A DNA stretch of 64,000 nt from JAISGQ01 sp045534445. GTDB taxonomy: Bacteria > Bacillota > Clostridia > Oscillospirales > Acutalibacteraceae. The translations under genes were made by a program, and so were the position numbers. The notes under the pieces are model-generated. The model was not told the DNA's origin and did not search any database. It saw nothing but the letters and a program-made list of their open reading frames with translations. Shown here in pieces: positions 32,022 through 41,336 of the stretch. How positions within the stretch are numbered: the stretch's first letter is position 1; every line of letters begins with the position of its first letter. The stretch lies in NCBI GenBank assembly GCA_045534445.1, contig JAZSJQ010000010.1:1-64000 (forward strand). The letters are read 5' to 3'.

Positions 32022-32984
32022 TTAATAAATGCTTCCGCCTACAAATTCTCTGATTAGCGAATTCTCCGGCACCAATTCAGGTGATATTCCTTTGAATTTT
32101 TTAAGCTTCTTAACCAGTATTGACGCCAGTGCTTTGTTCACGCTTTCCTCAGGGATCGCTTCAAGAAGCGGAAGCGCGATAGGTGCCATGATGCAAGGTT
32201 CATAAATATGAATCGAGTTGATGGTGACATCTGCGCATCCTTTATACGGATTCAGATACATTTCTTCTCCTCGTCTGACAGATGGCCACATATTCATTGT
32301 TGCATCGGCAGTTGTATCTCTGAACTGATGATCCCTTACTATTCTTCGTATAAGGCGAATATCGTAAGGACCGATTGCGTTTCTCTTATTGCTACGCGAT
32401 GCTCTGATACCCTGCTTTACACTGCAGTACACCTTAAGCAATCTGTCATCAGGCAGTTCATCGCATATGACAGGATTGAGAGCATGTATACCCTCGACAA
32501 CGATTATATTGTCACCCTTCAGATCAAGTTCCGCACCTTTTTCGCGTTTCTTTGTCTGAAAATTAAAGTGTGGAAGCACTGTTGGTTTATTTTGAATTAT
32601 ATCTGCAAGACACTTTTTCATGAGAGGTATGTCAAGAGCCTCGACGCACTCGTAGTCAGGCTTTCCGTTCTCATCCTTAGGAGTATGCTCCGCTCCGAGA
32701 TAAAAATCATCAAGAGAGACCCTTATGGCATTCACTCCATGTTTTCTGATACTCTCACAGAGTTTTGCAGCCGTTGTGGTTTTTCCTGAACCCGAAGGTC
32801 CTGCAAGCATAAGGAGCTTGTTGCCTCTTTCTCCGCCAATTATAAATTCTGCAATGAAATCAATAGTCTGGGTGTAAAGCCTTTCCATCTGCGCAATCAT
32901 CTCCGCGGGTTCATTCTGCGCAGCATTATTGATCTCTTTCATGGTTTCCGTAAAACGGATATAGTAGTCAACGTAATTTTTCAT
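32022..32984 (-). CDS. Uridine kinase / phosphoribulokinase family P-loop kinase
   Basis: This roughly 320-residue protein has an N-terminal helical segment and a P-loop kinase domain with GPSGSGKTTTAAKL, the acceptor-side VSLDDFYLG, PHFNFQTKKR, and IIVVEGIHALNP. These match the uridine-kinase/phosphoribulokinase family; the exact substrate is unknown. The end of hemZ overlaps its start by 17 bases. ATG at 32984 is used, but AAGGGG better suits an in-frame TTG at 32990. It is the last gene of the recJ-to-hemZ run. Confidence 0.82.
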   Translation of the reverse strand: MKNYVDYYIRFTETMKEINNAAQNEPAEMIAQMERLYTQTIDFIAEFIIGGERGNKLLMLAGPSGSGKTTTAAKLCESIRKHGVNAIRVSLDDFYLGAEHTPKDENGKPDYECVEALDIPLMKKCLADIIQNKPTVLPHFNFQTKKREKGAELDLKGDNIIVVEGIHALNPVICDELPDDRLLKVYCSVKQGIRASRSNKRNAIGPYDIRLIRRIVRDHQFRDTTADATMNMWPSVRRGEEMYLNPYKGCADVTINSIHIYEPCIMAPIALPLLEAIPEESVNKALASILVKKLKKFKGISPELVPENSLIREFVGGSIY

Positions 32985-34413
32985 AAAAGTCAATAACACC
33001 CCTTTTTCTCTCAACAAGGGTATCAAATCCCGAAATATACTCATATGGGAATTTATAGTTGAAAACTCTTTCGATCTTGGCTGAACCCTGCCTGCACAGC
33101 TTTGTCACTGCGCCTGCACCCACGCCGAGTATAGTATGGGATTCATCCATGATAAAAATATTGTAAAGTCCTTCTTTTCCGGGTTTTGACCAACCGACAT
33201 TTTCAAGATTCGCGAGCATTCTCGTCTGTCTGTAGAGATAATATGGTCTGTAACCTGCATCTGTAAGCTTATTATCCGCACTCCTCAGCATATCAGCACA
33301 TATGTTGTTATTTGCGCTGTAGTTTGCCTGACCTTCAATAACTATATTTGATGCTCTTTTCATGGAAAGAGTGTGTACGGTAATTCCGTCAGGGTCAAGA
33401 GCAATAACATCATCAACTGTTTTTGAGAAGCCTTCGGCACTGTCACCGCAGAGTCCTGCAATAAGATCCATATTTATATCGTCAAAACCCACTTCTCTTG
33501 CCATCCTGAATGCTTCGACAGTCTGTGCAACGGTGTGCTTGCGTCCTATATTTCTGAGAACAGCATCATCCATTGTCTGAGGATTTATACTTATCCTGCT
33601 GACGCCTGCATTCTTGATAACCCACAGTTTTTCTGCCGTAATAGTATCGGGTCTGCCCGCTTCAACAGTAAATTCACGCACACCTGCCATATCAAAATTC
33701 TCATACACTGCAGAAAGGACTCTTTCCATCTGCTCTGCACTGAGAGTAGTCGGTGTTCCTCCTCCCATGTACACGGTATCAAGTCTAAGCCCGAGATCAC
33801 GGGCAATTCCAGCTGTAATGCCGATTTCCTTTACAAGCAAATCGACATAATCAGGCAGAAGATGCTTCGCCTGTGCAATGGTCTGTGACACAAATGAGCA
33901 ATATGCACATCTGGTCGGGCAAAACGGTATCGATATATACAGACTGAATGAATCATCACTGCAGGTTTCAAGCAGCGGGGTCTCTATTCTATGAGTTCTC
34001 TGTGCCAGTCTTAGCTTTTCCTCACTGACAAAATACTCTCTGCGAAGCTTTTCAAGTGCTTCTTTTTCACCGGTCTTTTCGCAGAATGAACGCAGCAGTT
34101 TTATTGGGCGCACTCCTGTGAGCATTCCCCACGGCGGAGTAAATCCTGTTTTCTCCGTCAGCAGCTCGTAAAGCGTCTGCGCAAAATTCAGCTCAAGGCT
34201 TTTTTCTCCGTCAAGCTTCTTCTCTCCGCACAAAAGCTCCCCATCGGAATAAAGCTCTGCTTTTACGGTTTTTCCGTCACAGATCAGTCTTGCATATTCG
34301 TCTTCATTTTCCTGTATATTCTGCACAGAGACAATATTTTTTTCGGGATAAAACAATCTGCAAAGCTGTTCAATTTCATATCCGCTGCGCAGACCTTCTG
34401 TGTAAATAACCAT
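32968..34413 (-). CDS. hemZ: HemZ-type coproporphyrinogen dehydrogenase-like radical SAM protein
   Basis: This 481-residue radical-SAM protein has its cluster motif in CPTRCAYCSFVSQ, then the glycine motif VYMGGGTPTTLS and the HemN-type ISINPQTM segment. HemZ is the oxygen-independent coproporphyrinogen oxidase-like protein of Bacillus; in heme-free Clostridia the family is widespread and its role uncertain. The long N-terminal part before the radical-SAM domain is characteristic of HemZ rather than HemN/HemW. The ATG at 34413 has GAGG upstream, overlapping the end of the MBL gene by close spacing. Confidence 0.9.
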   Translation of the reverse strand: MVIYTEGLRSGYEIEQLCRLFYPEKNIVSVQNIQENEDEYARLICDGKTVKAELYSDGELLCGEKKLDGEKSLELNFAQTLYELLTEKTGFTPPWGMLTGVRPIKLLRSFCEKTGEKEALEKLRREYFVSEEKLRLAQRTHRIETPLLETCSDDSFSLYISIPFCPTRCAYCSFVSQTIAQAKHLLPDYVDLLVKEIGITAGIARDLGLRLDTVYMGGGTPTTLSAEQMERVLSAVYENFDMAGVREFTVEAGRPDTITAEKLWVIKNAGVSRISINPQTMDDAVLRNIGRKHTVAQTVEAFRMAREVGFDDINMDLIAGLCGDSAEGFSKTVDDVIALDPDGITVHTLSMKRASNIVIEGQANYSANNNICADMLRSADNKLTDAGYRPYYLYRQTRMLANLENVGWSKPGKEGLYNIFIMDESHTILGVGAGAVTKLCRQGSAKIERVFNYKFPYEYISGFDTLVERKRGVIDFYEKLR

Positions 34414-34414
34414 A

Positions 34415-35044
34415 TTACCTCATTCTCATGAGAGAATTATTCATTCTTTCATGACCGATCGTTGTTGAAATATCATGTCCGGGATAAACATTTACCTCAT
34501 CAGGCAGTACGGCAAGCCTGCGGAATGACATCATAAGCTCATGAGGGTCACCGCCGAAAAGATCAGTACGTCCGTTGCCGCTGCAGAACATGGTATCTCC
34601 CGAAATCAGCACATTTCCGCAAAGGAAGCAGATGCTGCCTTTGGTGTGTCCGGGAGTGGAAATCACGTTCAGCTTCAGTGCGCCCAGTTCGACCTCATCG
34701 CCATCATGCAGGATAATATCAGGCGTTGATTCGCAGACAATGCCTGCCCCTATAAGTCCCGATGCATTCTGCATTGTATTCTGAAGCATGGGTGCATCCT
34801 CTTCGGATATTGCAATCTCAGCGCCTGTCTTGCGCTTGGCTTCGTCAAGGCCGTAAATATGGTCAAAATGACCGTGTGTCAGCAGGATATATTTTATGTT
34901 ATCCATGCCGACTTCATTACAGGCGTGCTCTATTTCTTCGTTCCATTCACCGGGATCAACCAGTGCAGAAATGCCTGTTTTCTCATCAGTAAGAATATAT
35001 GTGTTTGTAAAAAACATATGCGTCATAATGGTTTTTATTATCAT
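34415..35044 (-). CDS. Metallo-beta-lactamase-fold hydrolase, glyoxalase II-like
   Basis: The 209-residue protein has the metal-binding HxHxDH as THGHFDH, a later His in TPGHTKGS, the bridging Asp in ISGDTMF, and a final His in YPGHD. This is the YqgX/GloB-like group, usually thiolester hydrolases. GGAGG precedes the ATG at 35044. It lies in a conserved clostridial string dtd-MBL-hemZ downstream of relA. Substrate cannot be told from sequence. Confidence 0.9.
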   Translation of the reverse strand: MIIKTIMTHMFFTNTYILTDEKTGISALVDPGEWNEEIEHACNEVGMDNIKYILLTHGHFDHIYGLDEAKRKTGAEIAISEEDAPMLQNTMQNASGLIGAGIVCESTPDIILHDGDEVELGALKLNVISTPGHTKGSICFLCGNVLISGDTMFCSGNGRTDLFGGDPHELMMSFRRLAVLPDEVNVYPGHDISTTIGHERMNNSLMRMR

Positions 35045-35059
35045 TTTGCAAACCTCCGA

Positions 35060-35509
35060 TCAAAGCTCATCAGTATCAAGAATGATAGTAACAGGTCCGC
35101 TGTTGCAGAGGCTTATTTTCATATCCCCTCCGAAAACTCCCGTTTCAACCTCGAGACCGTATTTTTCGCGAAGCAGTGCCACGGTATATTCGTACAGCGG
35201 CTCTGCCTTTTCAGGGCGTGCCGCAGCAACAAAGTACGGTCTGTTACCCTTTTTGCAGTCTGCAAAAAGGGTAAACTGGGAAATACAGAGAATCTTTCCG
35301 CCCGTGTCCGCAAGGGACAAGTTCATCTTGTCATTTTCATCTCTGAAAATTCGCATATTGGCAATTTTCTTTGCAATCAGCTCCGCCTGAGGCTTTTCAT
35401 CATCTTCTCTTACTCCAAGCAGAACCATAAATCCGTTTTCTATTTTTCCTGTAATGACACCTTCACATTCACAGGATGCATAATCAACGCGCTGTATTAC
35501 CGCTCTCAT
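35060..35509 (-). CDS. dtd: D-aminoacyl-tRNA deacylase
   Basis: Dtd removes D-amino acids, and glycine mischarged on tRNA-Ala, from tRNA. This 149-residue protein has both signature elements: ISQFTLFAD with the SQ-x-x dipeptide, and the cross-subunit Gly-cisPro motif in NSGPVT. GGAGG lies next to the ATG. It lies 13 bases after relA, the usual Firmicutes arrangement. Confidence 0.96.
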   Translation of the reverse strand: MRAVIQRVDYASCECEGVITGKIENGFMVLLGVREDDEKPQAELIAKKIANMRIFRDENDKMNLSLADTGGKILCISQFTLFADCKKGNRPYFVAAARPEKAEPLYEYTVALLREKYGLEVETGVFGGDMKISLCNSGPVTIILDTDEL

Positions 35510-35522
35510 TTTTCCTCCGATC

Positions 35523-37730
35523 TTATCGGCTTACCGAAATTACTCCCTTTACATTTGCAAGCTTTTTGCATATCTGCTCAAGATGCTCCTTGCCCGTTAC
35601 GACAATGGTTACAGATATCACAGCTTCGCCGTTCTTTGTTTGCCTTGAATTAAGCATATTGATAGGCACATGCATATTGGAAAGAAGCACTGTCACGTCT
35701 GCCAGCAGACCCTTGCGGTCATGGCATTCAAGATGCAGTGTAGACTTGAATTCCTTTACTGTTATCTGGTCTGACCATACTGCTTTTACCCAGCGCTCCG
35801 GCTCATCGGAAGCTGCAGGATCCTCGGGCACATTGGTGCATTCTCTCTTATGAATGGAAACACCATACCCCCTTGTGATAAAGCCTATGATCTCATCACC
35901 GGGCATTGGACCGCAGCACTTTGACATCTTGATAAGACAGTTGTCAACACCTTCTATATATACTCCGTCAGCCGCACCGCGCTTAGTGGTCTGCTTTGAG
36001 ACCATATCTTCAGGCGCTACACTTTCAAGACTCTTTATAAGCTTCTGATAATCATCGCGGATACGCTGCATTATCTTTGAGAGGACAATACCGCCGTAGC
36101 CTATTGCCGCATAAAAGTCCTCAACTGTTTCAAGTCTTGCACGCACTGCAATATCCTCAAGAAATGACTGCATTTTATCATCGGGAAGGCGGATTCCGTT
36201 GCGCTTGAACTCACGCTCAACGATCTCTTTTCCCTCTTCGATATTTTCTTCTCTTCGCTCATTCTTGAACCATGTGCGTATCTTGCTTCGTGCTTCACCT
36301 GTACGCACGATATTCAGCCAGTCACGATTAGGTCCGTGATTCGGATCCTTTGCTGTTATGACCTCGACCATGTCACCGTCATGGATAACGGAGTTTATGG
36401 GTACGATCCTGCCGTTGATCTTGGCACCGATCATTCTGTGGCCTACAGCACTGTGTATGGCATAAGCAAAATCTATGCAGGTAGCACCTCTGGGCAGTGC
36501 CTTGGTGTCTCCTTTCGGAGTAAGGACATACACCTCATCGGTCTGAGGTATGACAATGGGTTCGCTGCTGTCTTCAAGCTGGTTTTCTATCTGACGGCGG
36601 ATCCAGCCGACATATTCGTCCAGCGAATCTGCGCCCTTGAGTCCCTGCTTATACTTCCAGTGAGCGGCGATACCGAACTCAGCCTTGTAGTGCATCTGCT
36701 GTGTTCTTATCTGAACCTCAAAGGGTATAGTCCTTCCGTTATCTGTAAACTGCTTTCCCAGAACGGTCGTATGAAGGGACTGATAACCATTGGGCTTGGG
36801 CATGGTTATATAGTCCTTAAAACGGTTTCTGACCATTATAAAGACATTGTGAATTATACCGAGAGCAACATAGCACTCCTCAACGGTGTCAACTATTACT
36901 CTCACTGCGTAAATATCAAATATCTCGGAGAAGTCCTTACCCTGGATATACATTTTTCTGTATATTCCGTTTACGGATTTGATTCTGCCGTAAACAACAA
37001 CATTGGGAATAGACTGCTTGATCTTTTCCTCGAGAACATTCTCGAGATTTGCAAGGAACTGCTCTCTGTCAGTGAGCTGTCTTGACAGAAGCTCTGAAAT
37101 TGCCTGATAGCCCACGCTGTCAAGATATCTCAGAGAGGTATCCTCAAGCTCCTCTTTCACCTTGCGCATACCCATTCTGTGAGCAAGAGGCGCAAAAACC
37201 TCCATGGTCTCTCTTGCAATATCACGCTGCTTCTGGGGGGGAAGTGCGCCCAGAGTTCTTATGTTGTTGAGTCTGTCTGCAAGCTTTATGATGATGACTC
37301 GTATATCCTCATTCATCGCAAACAGCATCTTGCGGAGGTTTTCTGCCTGAGTTTCTTCTCTGGACAGACCCTCTCTTGAACTGTGCGTTATTTTTTCAAG
37401 CTTTGTCACACCGTCGATAAGCACGGAAATGCGTTTACCGAATCTCTCTATAACCTCATCAAGTGCGACAGGTGTGTCTTCTATAACATCATGAAGCAGT
37501 GCCGCAACGATACACTCGGTATCCATTCCCAGTTCCACAAGTATATATGCAACCGAGATCGGGTGTACTATATAAGGCTGACCTGACTTTCTCACCTGTC
37601 CTGCATGAGCTTCATTCGCAAAAAGATATGCCTGCTCAATGAGTTTTACATCATACTCTTTTCCGCTTTTTGCAATCAGATTAACAAGGTCGTCATACGA
37701 ATGGTACATTGAATTATGCTCTCCAGTCAT
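35523..37730 (-). CDS. relA: Bifunctional (p)ppGpp synthetase/hydrolase Rel
   Basis: Rel makes and degrades the alarmones ppGpp and pppGpp. The 735-residue protein has the HD hydrolase domain (ALLHDVIEDT with metal His-Asp), the synthetase domain (YGRIKSVNGIYRKM, IYAVRVIVD, KPNGYQSLHT), a TGS domain (VYVLTPKGDTKALPRGATCIDF), helical and zinc-finger-like CCGPMPGDEI regions, and a C-terminal ACT domain. Both catalytic centres look intact. AAAGGAG precedes the ATG. It follows recJ by 20 bases; the apt gene that commonly separates them is absent. Confidence 0.96.
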   Translation of the reverse strand: MTGEHNSMYHSYDDLVNLIAKSGKEYDVKLIEQAYLFANEAHAGQVRKSGQPYIVHPISVAYILVELGMDTECIVAALLHDVIEDTPVALDEVIERFGKRISVLIDGVTKLEKITHSSREGLSREETQAENLRKMLFAMNEDIRVIIIKLADRLNNIRTLGALPPQKQRDIARETMEVFAPLAHRMGMRKVKEELEDTSLRYLDSVGYQAISELLSRQLTDREQFLANLENVLEEKIKQSIPNVVVYGRIKSVNGIYRKMYIQGKDFSEIFDIYAVRVIVDTVEECYVALGIIHNVFIMVRNRFKDYITMPKPNGYQSLHTTVLGKQFTDNGRTIPFEVQIRTQQMHYKAEFGIAAHWKYKQGLKGADSLDEYVGWIRRQIENQLEDSSEPIVIPQTDEVYVLTPKGDTKALPRGATCIDFAYAIHSAVGHRMIGAKINGRIVPINSVIHDGDMVEVITAKDPNHGPNRDWLNIVRTGEARSKIRTWFKNERREENIEEGKEIVEREFKRNGIRLPDDKMQSFLEDIAVRARLETVEDFYAAIGYGGIVLSKIMQRIRDDYQKLIKSLESVAPEDMVSKQTTKRGAADGVYIEGVDNCLIKMSKCCGPMPGDEIIGFITRGYGVSIHKRECTNVPEDPAASDEPERWVKAVWSDQITVKEFKSTLHLECHDRKGLLADVTVLLSNMHVPINMLNSRQTKNGEAVISVTIVVTGKEHLEQICKKLANVKGVISVSR

Positions 37731-37750
37731 TGGCAGACACTCCTTTCAAT

Positions 37751-39796
37751 TCAATTATTATGCAGACGCTTCATTGTATTGCAGTTTTCAAGATCGACCT
37801 TGCCCGTAACCTGACAAAGTGCAACCCTTGATTTTGTGCCGCTTCCTGCGACGGTCACAAGTCCCGATTCTTTCAGAACATCCACCGCGCACATCATTCT
37901 TGCATAGTTCTCTATGCCTTTTTCTCTGAGAACGGCATAGAGCTTTTCAAAATCTCCGCCGAAGCCGCCGTTCTCACGGAGATATCTGTAAAGCACCTCC
38001 ATATCCTGCCTCTGAGGTGTCAGACGCTTCTTTTCTTCGTCGGTCAATGTTCCTCCGCGCCTGAAGCACTCATGTATACGCTCATCGATTATTGTCTGTT
38101 TTCTGTCGATTCCTGACGGCTTTACGGCAACCGCCACAGCGCTGAGACTCTGTCTGCCGCGAAATTCATTTACAGAAAGCTTTACGGCAATATCGACCCT
38201 GTCGCCTCTTCTGTACGGAAAAAATGCATCCTGAACAGAAAACAGAAGTACTTCCGCGTCACCTGAGCCGTTTCCTACCACCAGCTTCTGATGGGCACCG
38301 TTTTTCAGGTGCGTGATATCCTTTATCTCACAACCCATTATTCCAACAACAGGCACAGGATTACCTTCTCCGAAGGGCTCAAGAAGCTGAGAAGCCTCTA
38401 CAAGACCAAGATTCAGGTGTTTCGCCTGCAGTTCGCAGTCTATACGCAGCTTTGGCATGGGCATCATATCAAAACGGTCTGCATATTCATTTATCGCTTT
38501 TCTGAAAGCAGGTATGTTTTCTGTTTTAATTGTCAATCCTGCTGCCTGCTCATGACCGCCGTAAAGCTCAAGAAGCTCCGAGCAGCTTTTCAGCGCTTCA
38601 TACAGCGAAAAGCCCGGCAGGCTTCGGCCCGATGCGTGAGCAATATCTCCGTCACGGCTGATTATTATACAAGGCTTGCCATAGCCCTCGCACATTCTGG
38701 ACGCGTATATACCGATTATTCCTACATTCCAGCCTTCTCCGTCTATTACAAGCACTTTGTCTGTAAGCAGATTCGGGTTTTCGTCGAGCATCTTTGCCGT
38801 CTCGGCAGCCATCTGTATCTCGCAGTTCTGCCTGCGGTTATTCTCATCGCACAGAAGCTGTGCGTAATCCTCCGCATCCTCAGGATCCTCGCTGAGCAGA
38901 AGATGAAGCGCTCTGTCGGCAAGCCCCATTCTGCCTGCTGCATTTATTCGCGGCGAAAGAGTATATGCGATATCGGTTGCTCCCAGCACTTTTTCTCCCA
39001 TTCCTGCCGCTCTTATAAGCGCATCGATTCCAAGCCTTTCCCTGCTGTTTATTGCATCAAGACCAAGTCTTACTATAAGCCTGTTCTCATCTACGAGAGG
39101 CATTACGTCCGCTATTGTACCGAGAGCCGCAAGATCGGCATAATTTTCAGCCACAATGGTCCAGTCGCCGCAAAGAGCACAGAGCAGTTTGAATACAACT
39201 CCCGCACCGCAGAAGAACTTGAATTCGCTTTCATCATCATGTCTGTGAGGATTTACGACCGCTATAGCCGCAGGAAGCACATCCCCCGGCTGATGATGGT
39301 CGGTTATAACCATATCAATTCCAAGGGAAGCGGCATATTCAACCTCCTCCACTGCATTGACACCGTTGTCAACAGTTACTATAAGCGTTGCGCCCTGCTC
39401 GGCAATATAATCTATGGAGCTTTTTCTTATTCCGTATCCGTCCCTGACTCTGTCGGGGATAATCGCAATTGCATTTCCGCCGCTCATTTCAATGAACGAG
39501 AAAAGCATTGCTGTTGATGTTATACCGTCAACATCATAATCACCGAAAATTGCGATCCTCTCAAAGGACTCGATTGCTGTTTCAATCCTCTCCACAGCCT
39601 TATCCATATCGCGAAGTTCAAAGGGGTCACGGAATGCAGGCTCATTCATTCCGAGCATCATCTCTATCTGTCCGTCTTCTGTAAAGCCTCTTGTAGCAAG
39701 AAGATGTGCGGCATATCCCGGTATTTCAAACTTTTCGGCTATTTCACGGGATTTTTCCTTATTTCCTTCGACCGTTTCCCATATAACGTGAGCCAT
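37751..39796 (-). CDS. recJ: Single-stranded-DNA-specific exonuclease RecJ
   Basis: RecJ degrades single-stranded DNA 5'-3' in recombination and repair. This 681-residue protein has the DHH phosphoesterase motifs (FGDYDVDGITS, VDNGVN, ITDHHQP), the DHHA1 motif (LYGGHEQAAGLTI), and an OB-like domain, ending in an extra helical region of about 100 residues. The ATG at 39796 has AAGGGGG upstream. It is the first gene of a run through relA, dtd, MBL, hemZ and the kinase. Confidence 0.95.
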   Translation of the reverse strand: MAHVIWETVEGNKEKSREIAEKFEIPGYAAHLLATRGFTEDGQIEMMLGMNEPAFRDPFELRDMDKAVERIETAIESFERIAIFGDYDVDGITSTAMLFSFIEMSGGNAIAIIPDRVRDGYGIRKSSIDYIAEQGATLIVTVDNGVNAVEEVEYAASLGIDMVITDHHQPGDVLPAAIAVVNPHRHDDESEFKFFCGAGVVFKLLCALCGDWTIVAENYADLAALGTIADVMPLVDENRLIVRLGLDAINSRERLGIDALIRAAGMGEKVLGATDIAYTLSPRINAAGRMGLADRALHLLLSEDPEDAEDYAQLLCDENNRRQNCEIQMAAETAKMLDENPNLLTDKVLVIDGEGWNVGIIGIYASRMCEGYGKPCIIISRDGDIAHASGRSLPGFSLYEALKSCSELLELYGGHEQAAGLTIKTENIPAFRKAINEYADRFDMMPMPKLRIDCELQAKHLNLGLVEASQLLEPFGEGNPVPVVGIMGCEIKDITHLKNGAHQKLVVGNGSGDAEVLLFSVQDAFFPYRRGDRVDIAVKLSVNEFRGRQSLSAVAVAVKPSGIDRKQTIIDERIHECFRRGGTLTDEEKKRLTPQRQDMEVLYRYLRENGGFGGDFEKLYAVLREKGIENYARMMCAVDVLKESGLVTVAGSGTKSRVALCQVTGKVDLENCNTMKRLHNN

Positions 39797-39824
39797 GCAC
39801 TTCTCCCCCTTTCTTATTCATTTG

Positions 39825-39852
39825 ATTATATCATATTTCTCAATATATGCAA
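39825..39852 (-). promoter_or_regulatory. Promoter of the recJ-relA-hemZ run
   Basis: TTGCAT (39847-39852) and TATAAT (39825-39830) on the minus strand are 16 bases apart, about 30 bases upstream of the recJ ATG. Confidence 0.65.
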
Positions 39853-39913
39853 GCCGAAATGTCACTGTCTGACAATTGATTTCTATGTGTTTTTATCCCT
39901 TTCTAAATTTCTG

Positions 39914-39942
39914 TTGACTTATCTGTTTGTTTAGTGTATAAT
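39914..39942 (+). promoter_or_regulatory. Promoter of the MarR-DegV operon
   Basis: TTGACT (39914-39919) and a perfect TATAAT (39937-39942) are 17 bases apart. The double operator at 39950-39980 covers the expected transcription start, so a bound repressor should block it. Confidence 0.85.
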
Positions 39943-39949
39943 CCAATTC

Positions 39950-39980
39950 GTTCACAAAGTAAACAATTCACACAGTGAAC
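39950..39980 (+). promoter_or_regulatory. Tandem palindromic operator, probably for the MarR protein
   Basis: Two copies of GTTCAC-nnn-GTGAAC lie end to end: 39950-39964 (half-sites GTTCAC and GTAAAC) and 39966-39980 (ATTCAC and GTGAAC). Each is a 15-base dyad, separated by one base. They sit just after the -10 box and before the MarR start, the classic place for MarR autorepression. That the downstream MarR protein binds here is inference. Confidence 0.8.
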
Positions 39981-40001
39981 TATCTGAAAGCAGGTGAATC
40001 C

Positions 40002-40439
40002 ATGAAACTCTCACGCGAAGATATGCTTCTCAATGCATGGGTAAAGTTGTCCGGCATATTAAAAAACAGCAGAATTACAAAGGGTCTCATGTACAACGAA
40101 GCAACAGTTATGCTTCTTCTTTACAAGAGACACTGCGAGAACGGCACAGGACTTATTTCGATTCAAGAGATAATCAAGGAAACCAAAATGCTTAAATCTC
40201 TTGTCAACCGCACTATCAATTCTCTTGAAAGCAAAGGGCTTCTGGAGCGAATAAGAGGCGAAAAGGACAAACGCACCATCATGGTCCGATGTGTTGAAGA
40301 AAAACTGGACGTTTTTCTTGAGGTTCACAATTCTTCTCTCTGTGTCGCAAATAAAATACTCGAGATTATCGGCGAGGAAGATGCGGATACTTTTATCAGA
40401 ATCGTTGAAAAAATAGACGCCTCAGGTTACAAGCTTTAA
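40002..40439 (+). CDS. MarR-family transcriptional regulator
   Basis: This 145-residue winged-helix protein has a helical dimer region, the recognition helix region (KETKMLKSLVNRTINSLESKGLLERI), and the wing RGEKDKRTIMVRC, the MarR signature. It probably represses its own operon through the twin operator upstream. The next gene, 26 bases on, encodes a DegV fatty-acid-binding protein, so a lipid-responsive switch analogous to FabT is a reasonable guess but unproven. ATG at 40002 has AGGTGA upstream; the longer GTG start lies in the operator. Confidence 0.88.
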   Translation: MKLSREDMLLNAWVKLSGILKNSRITKGLMYNEATVMLLLYKRHCENGTGLISIQEIIKETKMLKSLVNRTINSLESKGLLERIRGEKDKRTIMVRCVEEKLDVFLEVHNSSLCVANKILEIIGEEDADTFIRIVEKIDASGYKL

Positions 40440-40465
40440 AATTCAAAATCGAAGGGTAGATAATT

Positions 40466-41296
40466 ATGATAAAGCTGCTTGTTGATTCTGCGTCAGATTG
40501 CAGAGCAGAAGATAATATTATTGATTTATATATCCCTATTGCCATCAACATTGACGGCAAGGAATATTTAGACGGTGTCGATATTGACTCCGATACTTTT
40601 TATAAGCTTCTTATCTCTTCCAAGACCTTTCCCCATACCTCTCAGCCATCTGCTCAGGCTTTTGCGGAAATATTCGAAGAAATAAAGAAAAGCGGCGATG
40701 AGCTTATCTGTCTGCTGATCTCTTCTGAGCTCAGCGGAACTTATCAGGGAGCGATGATCGCAAAGTCAATGGTTGATTGCGACAATATACACATCGTTGA
40801 TACCCGTGGTGCAACTCACATGATAGGCATTCTTGCTCAGTATGCAAGAACTCTCATTGATGATGGTGCTTCCGCTTCTGAGATTGTTGAGAAGTGTGAG
40901 AATCTCAAGAGCAGAATAAAGGTCATTGCGGGAGTTGACACCCTTGAATATCTCAGACGCGGCGGACGACTCAGTAATGCCTCTGCAATTGTCGGAACCA
41001 TTGCAAACATCAAGCCTATTGTTACCGTTACACCTGAAGGCAAAGTTGAGTCTGTCGGCAAGTGTCTCGGTCGTCCCAAAGCAATGCAGTATATCACAGA
41101 CAAAGTAAAGGAATTCAGAATCGACAGCAATTTCCCGATGTATTCCCTCTATACCTACGGAGAGGAAAACTGTGAGCTTCTTGAAGAAAAACTCACAGCG
41201 GAAGGATTTTCTATTGAAAAAAGACTTCAGGTCGGTTCCACTATAGGAACTCACGTCGGTCCCGGAGTTTACGGCGTCCTCTTTGTGACTGAATAA
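40466..41296 (+). CDS. DegV/FakB-family fatty-acid-binding protein (first copy)
   Basis: DegV/FakB proteins bind a fatty acid and present it to the kinase FakA, which makes acyl phosphate for phospholipid synthesis. This 276-residue protein has the DegV signatures: LVDSASDC at the start, PHTSQPSAQAF, ISSELSGTYQGA, VDTRGATHMIG, and LRRGGRLSNASA. It is co-transcribed with the MarR gene and followed by a strong terminator. No FakA homologue is in the window. A second DegV gene lies at 47989-48846. Confidence 0.92.
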   Translation: MIKLLVDSASDCRAEDNIIDLYIPIAINIDGKEYLDGVDIDSDTFYKLLISSKTFPHTSQPSAQAFAEIFEEIKKSGDELICLLISSELSGTYQGAMIAKSMVDCDNIHIVDTRGATHMIGILAQYARTLIDDGASASEIVEKCENLKSRIKVIAGVDTLEYLRRGGRLSNASAIVGTIANIKPIVTVTPEGKVESVGKCLGRPKAMQYITDKVKEFRIDSNFPMYSLYTYGEENCELLEEKLTAEGFSIEKRLQVGSTIGTHVGPGVYGVLFVTE

Positions 41297-41298
41297 AG

Positions 41299-41332
41299 AA
41301 AGTCCTCACTGCCAAATGGCAGTGAGGACTTT
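41299..41332. terminator. Bidirectional terminator between degV and tlpA
   Basis: A 15-bp perfect stem (AAAGTCCTCACTGCC and its complement) around the loop AAAT lies between convergent genes, with A-run and T-run on opposite sides. Confidence 0.93.
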
Positions 41333-41336
41333 AGCT

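Noticed and set aside
38291..39517. 408-codon plus-strand frame
   Set aside because: It is antisense to recJ, Cys/Tyr/Arg-rich with no domain, and has no ribosome site.
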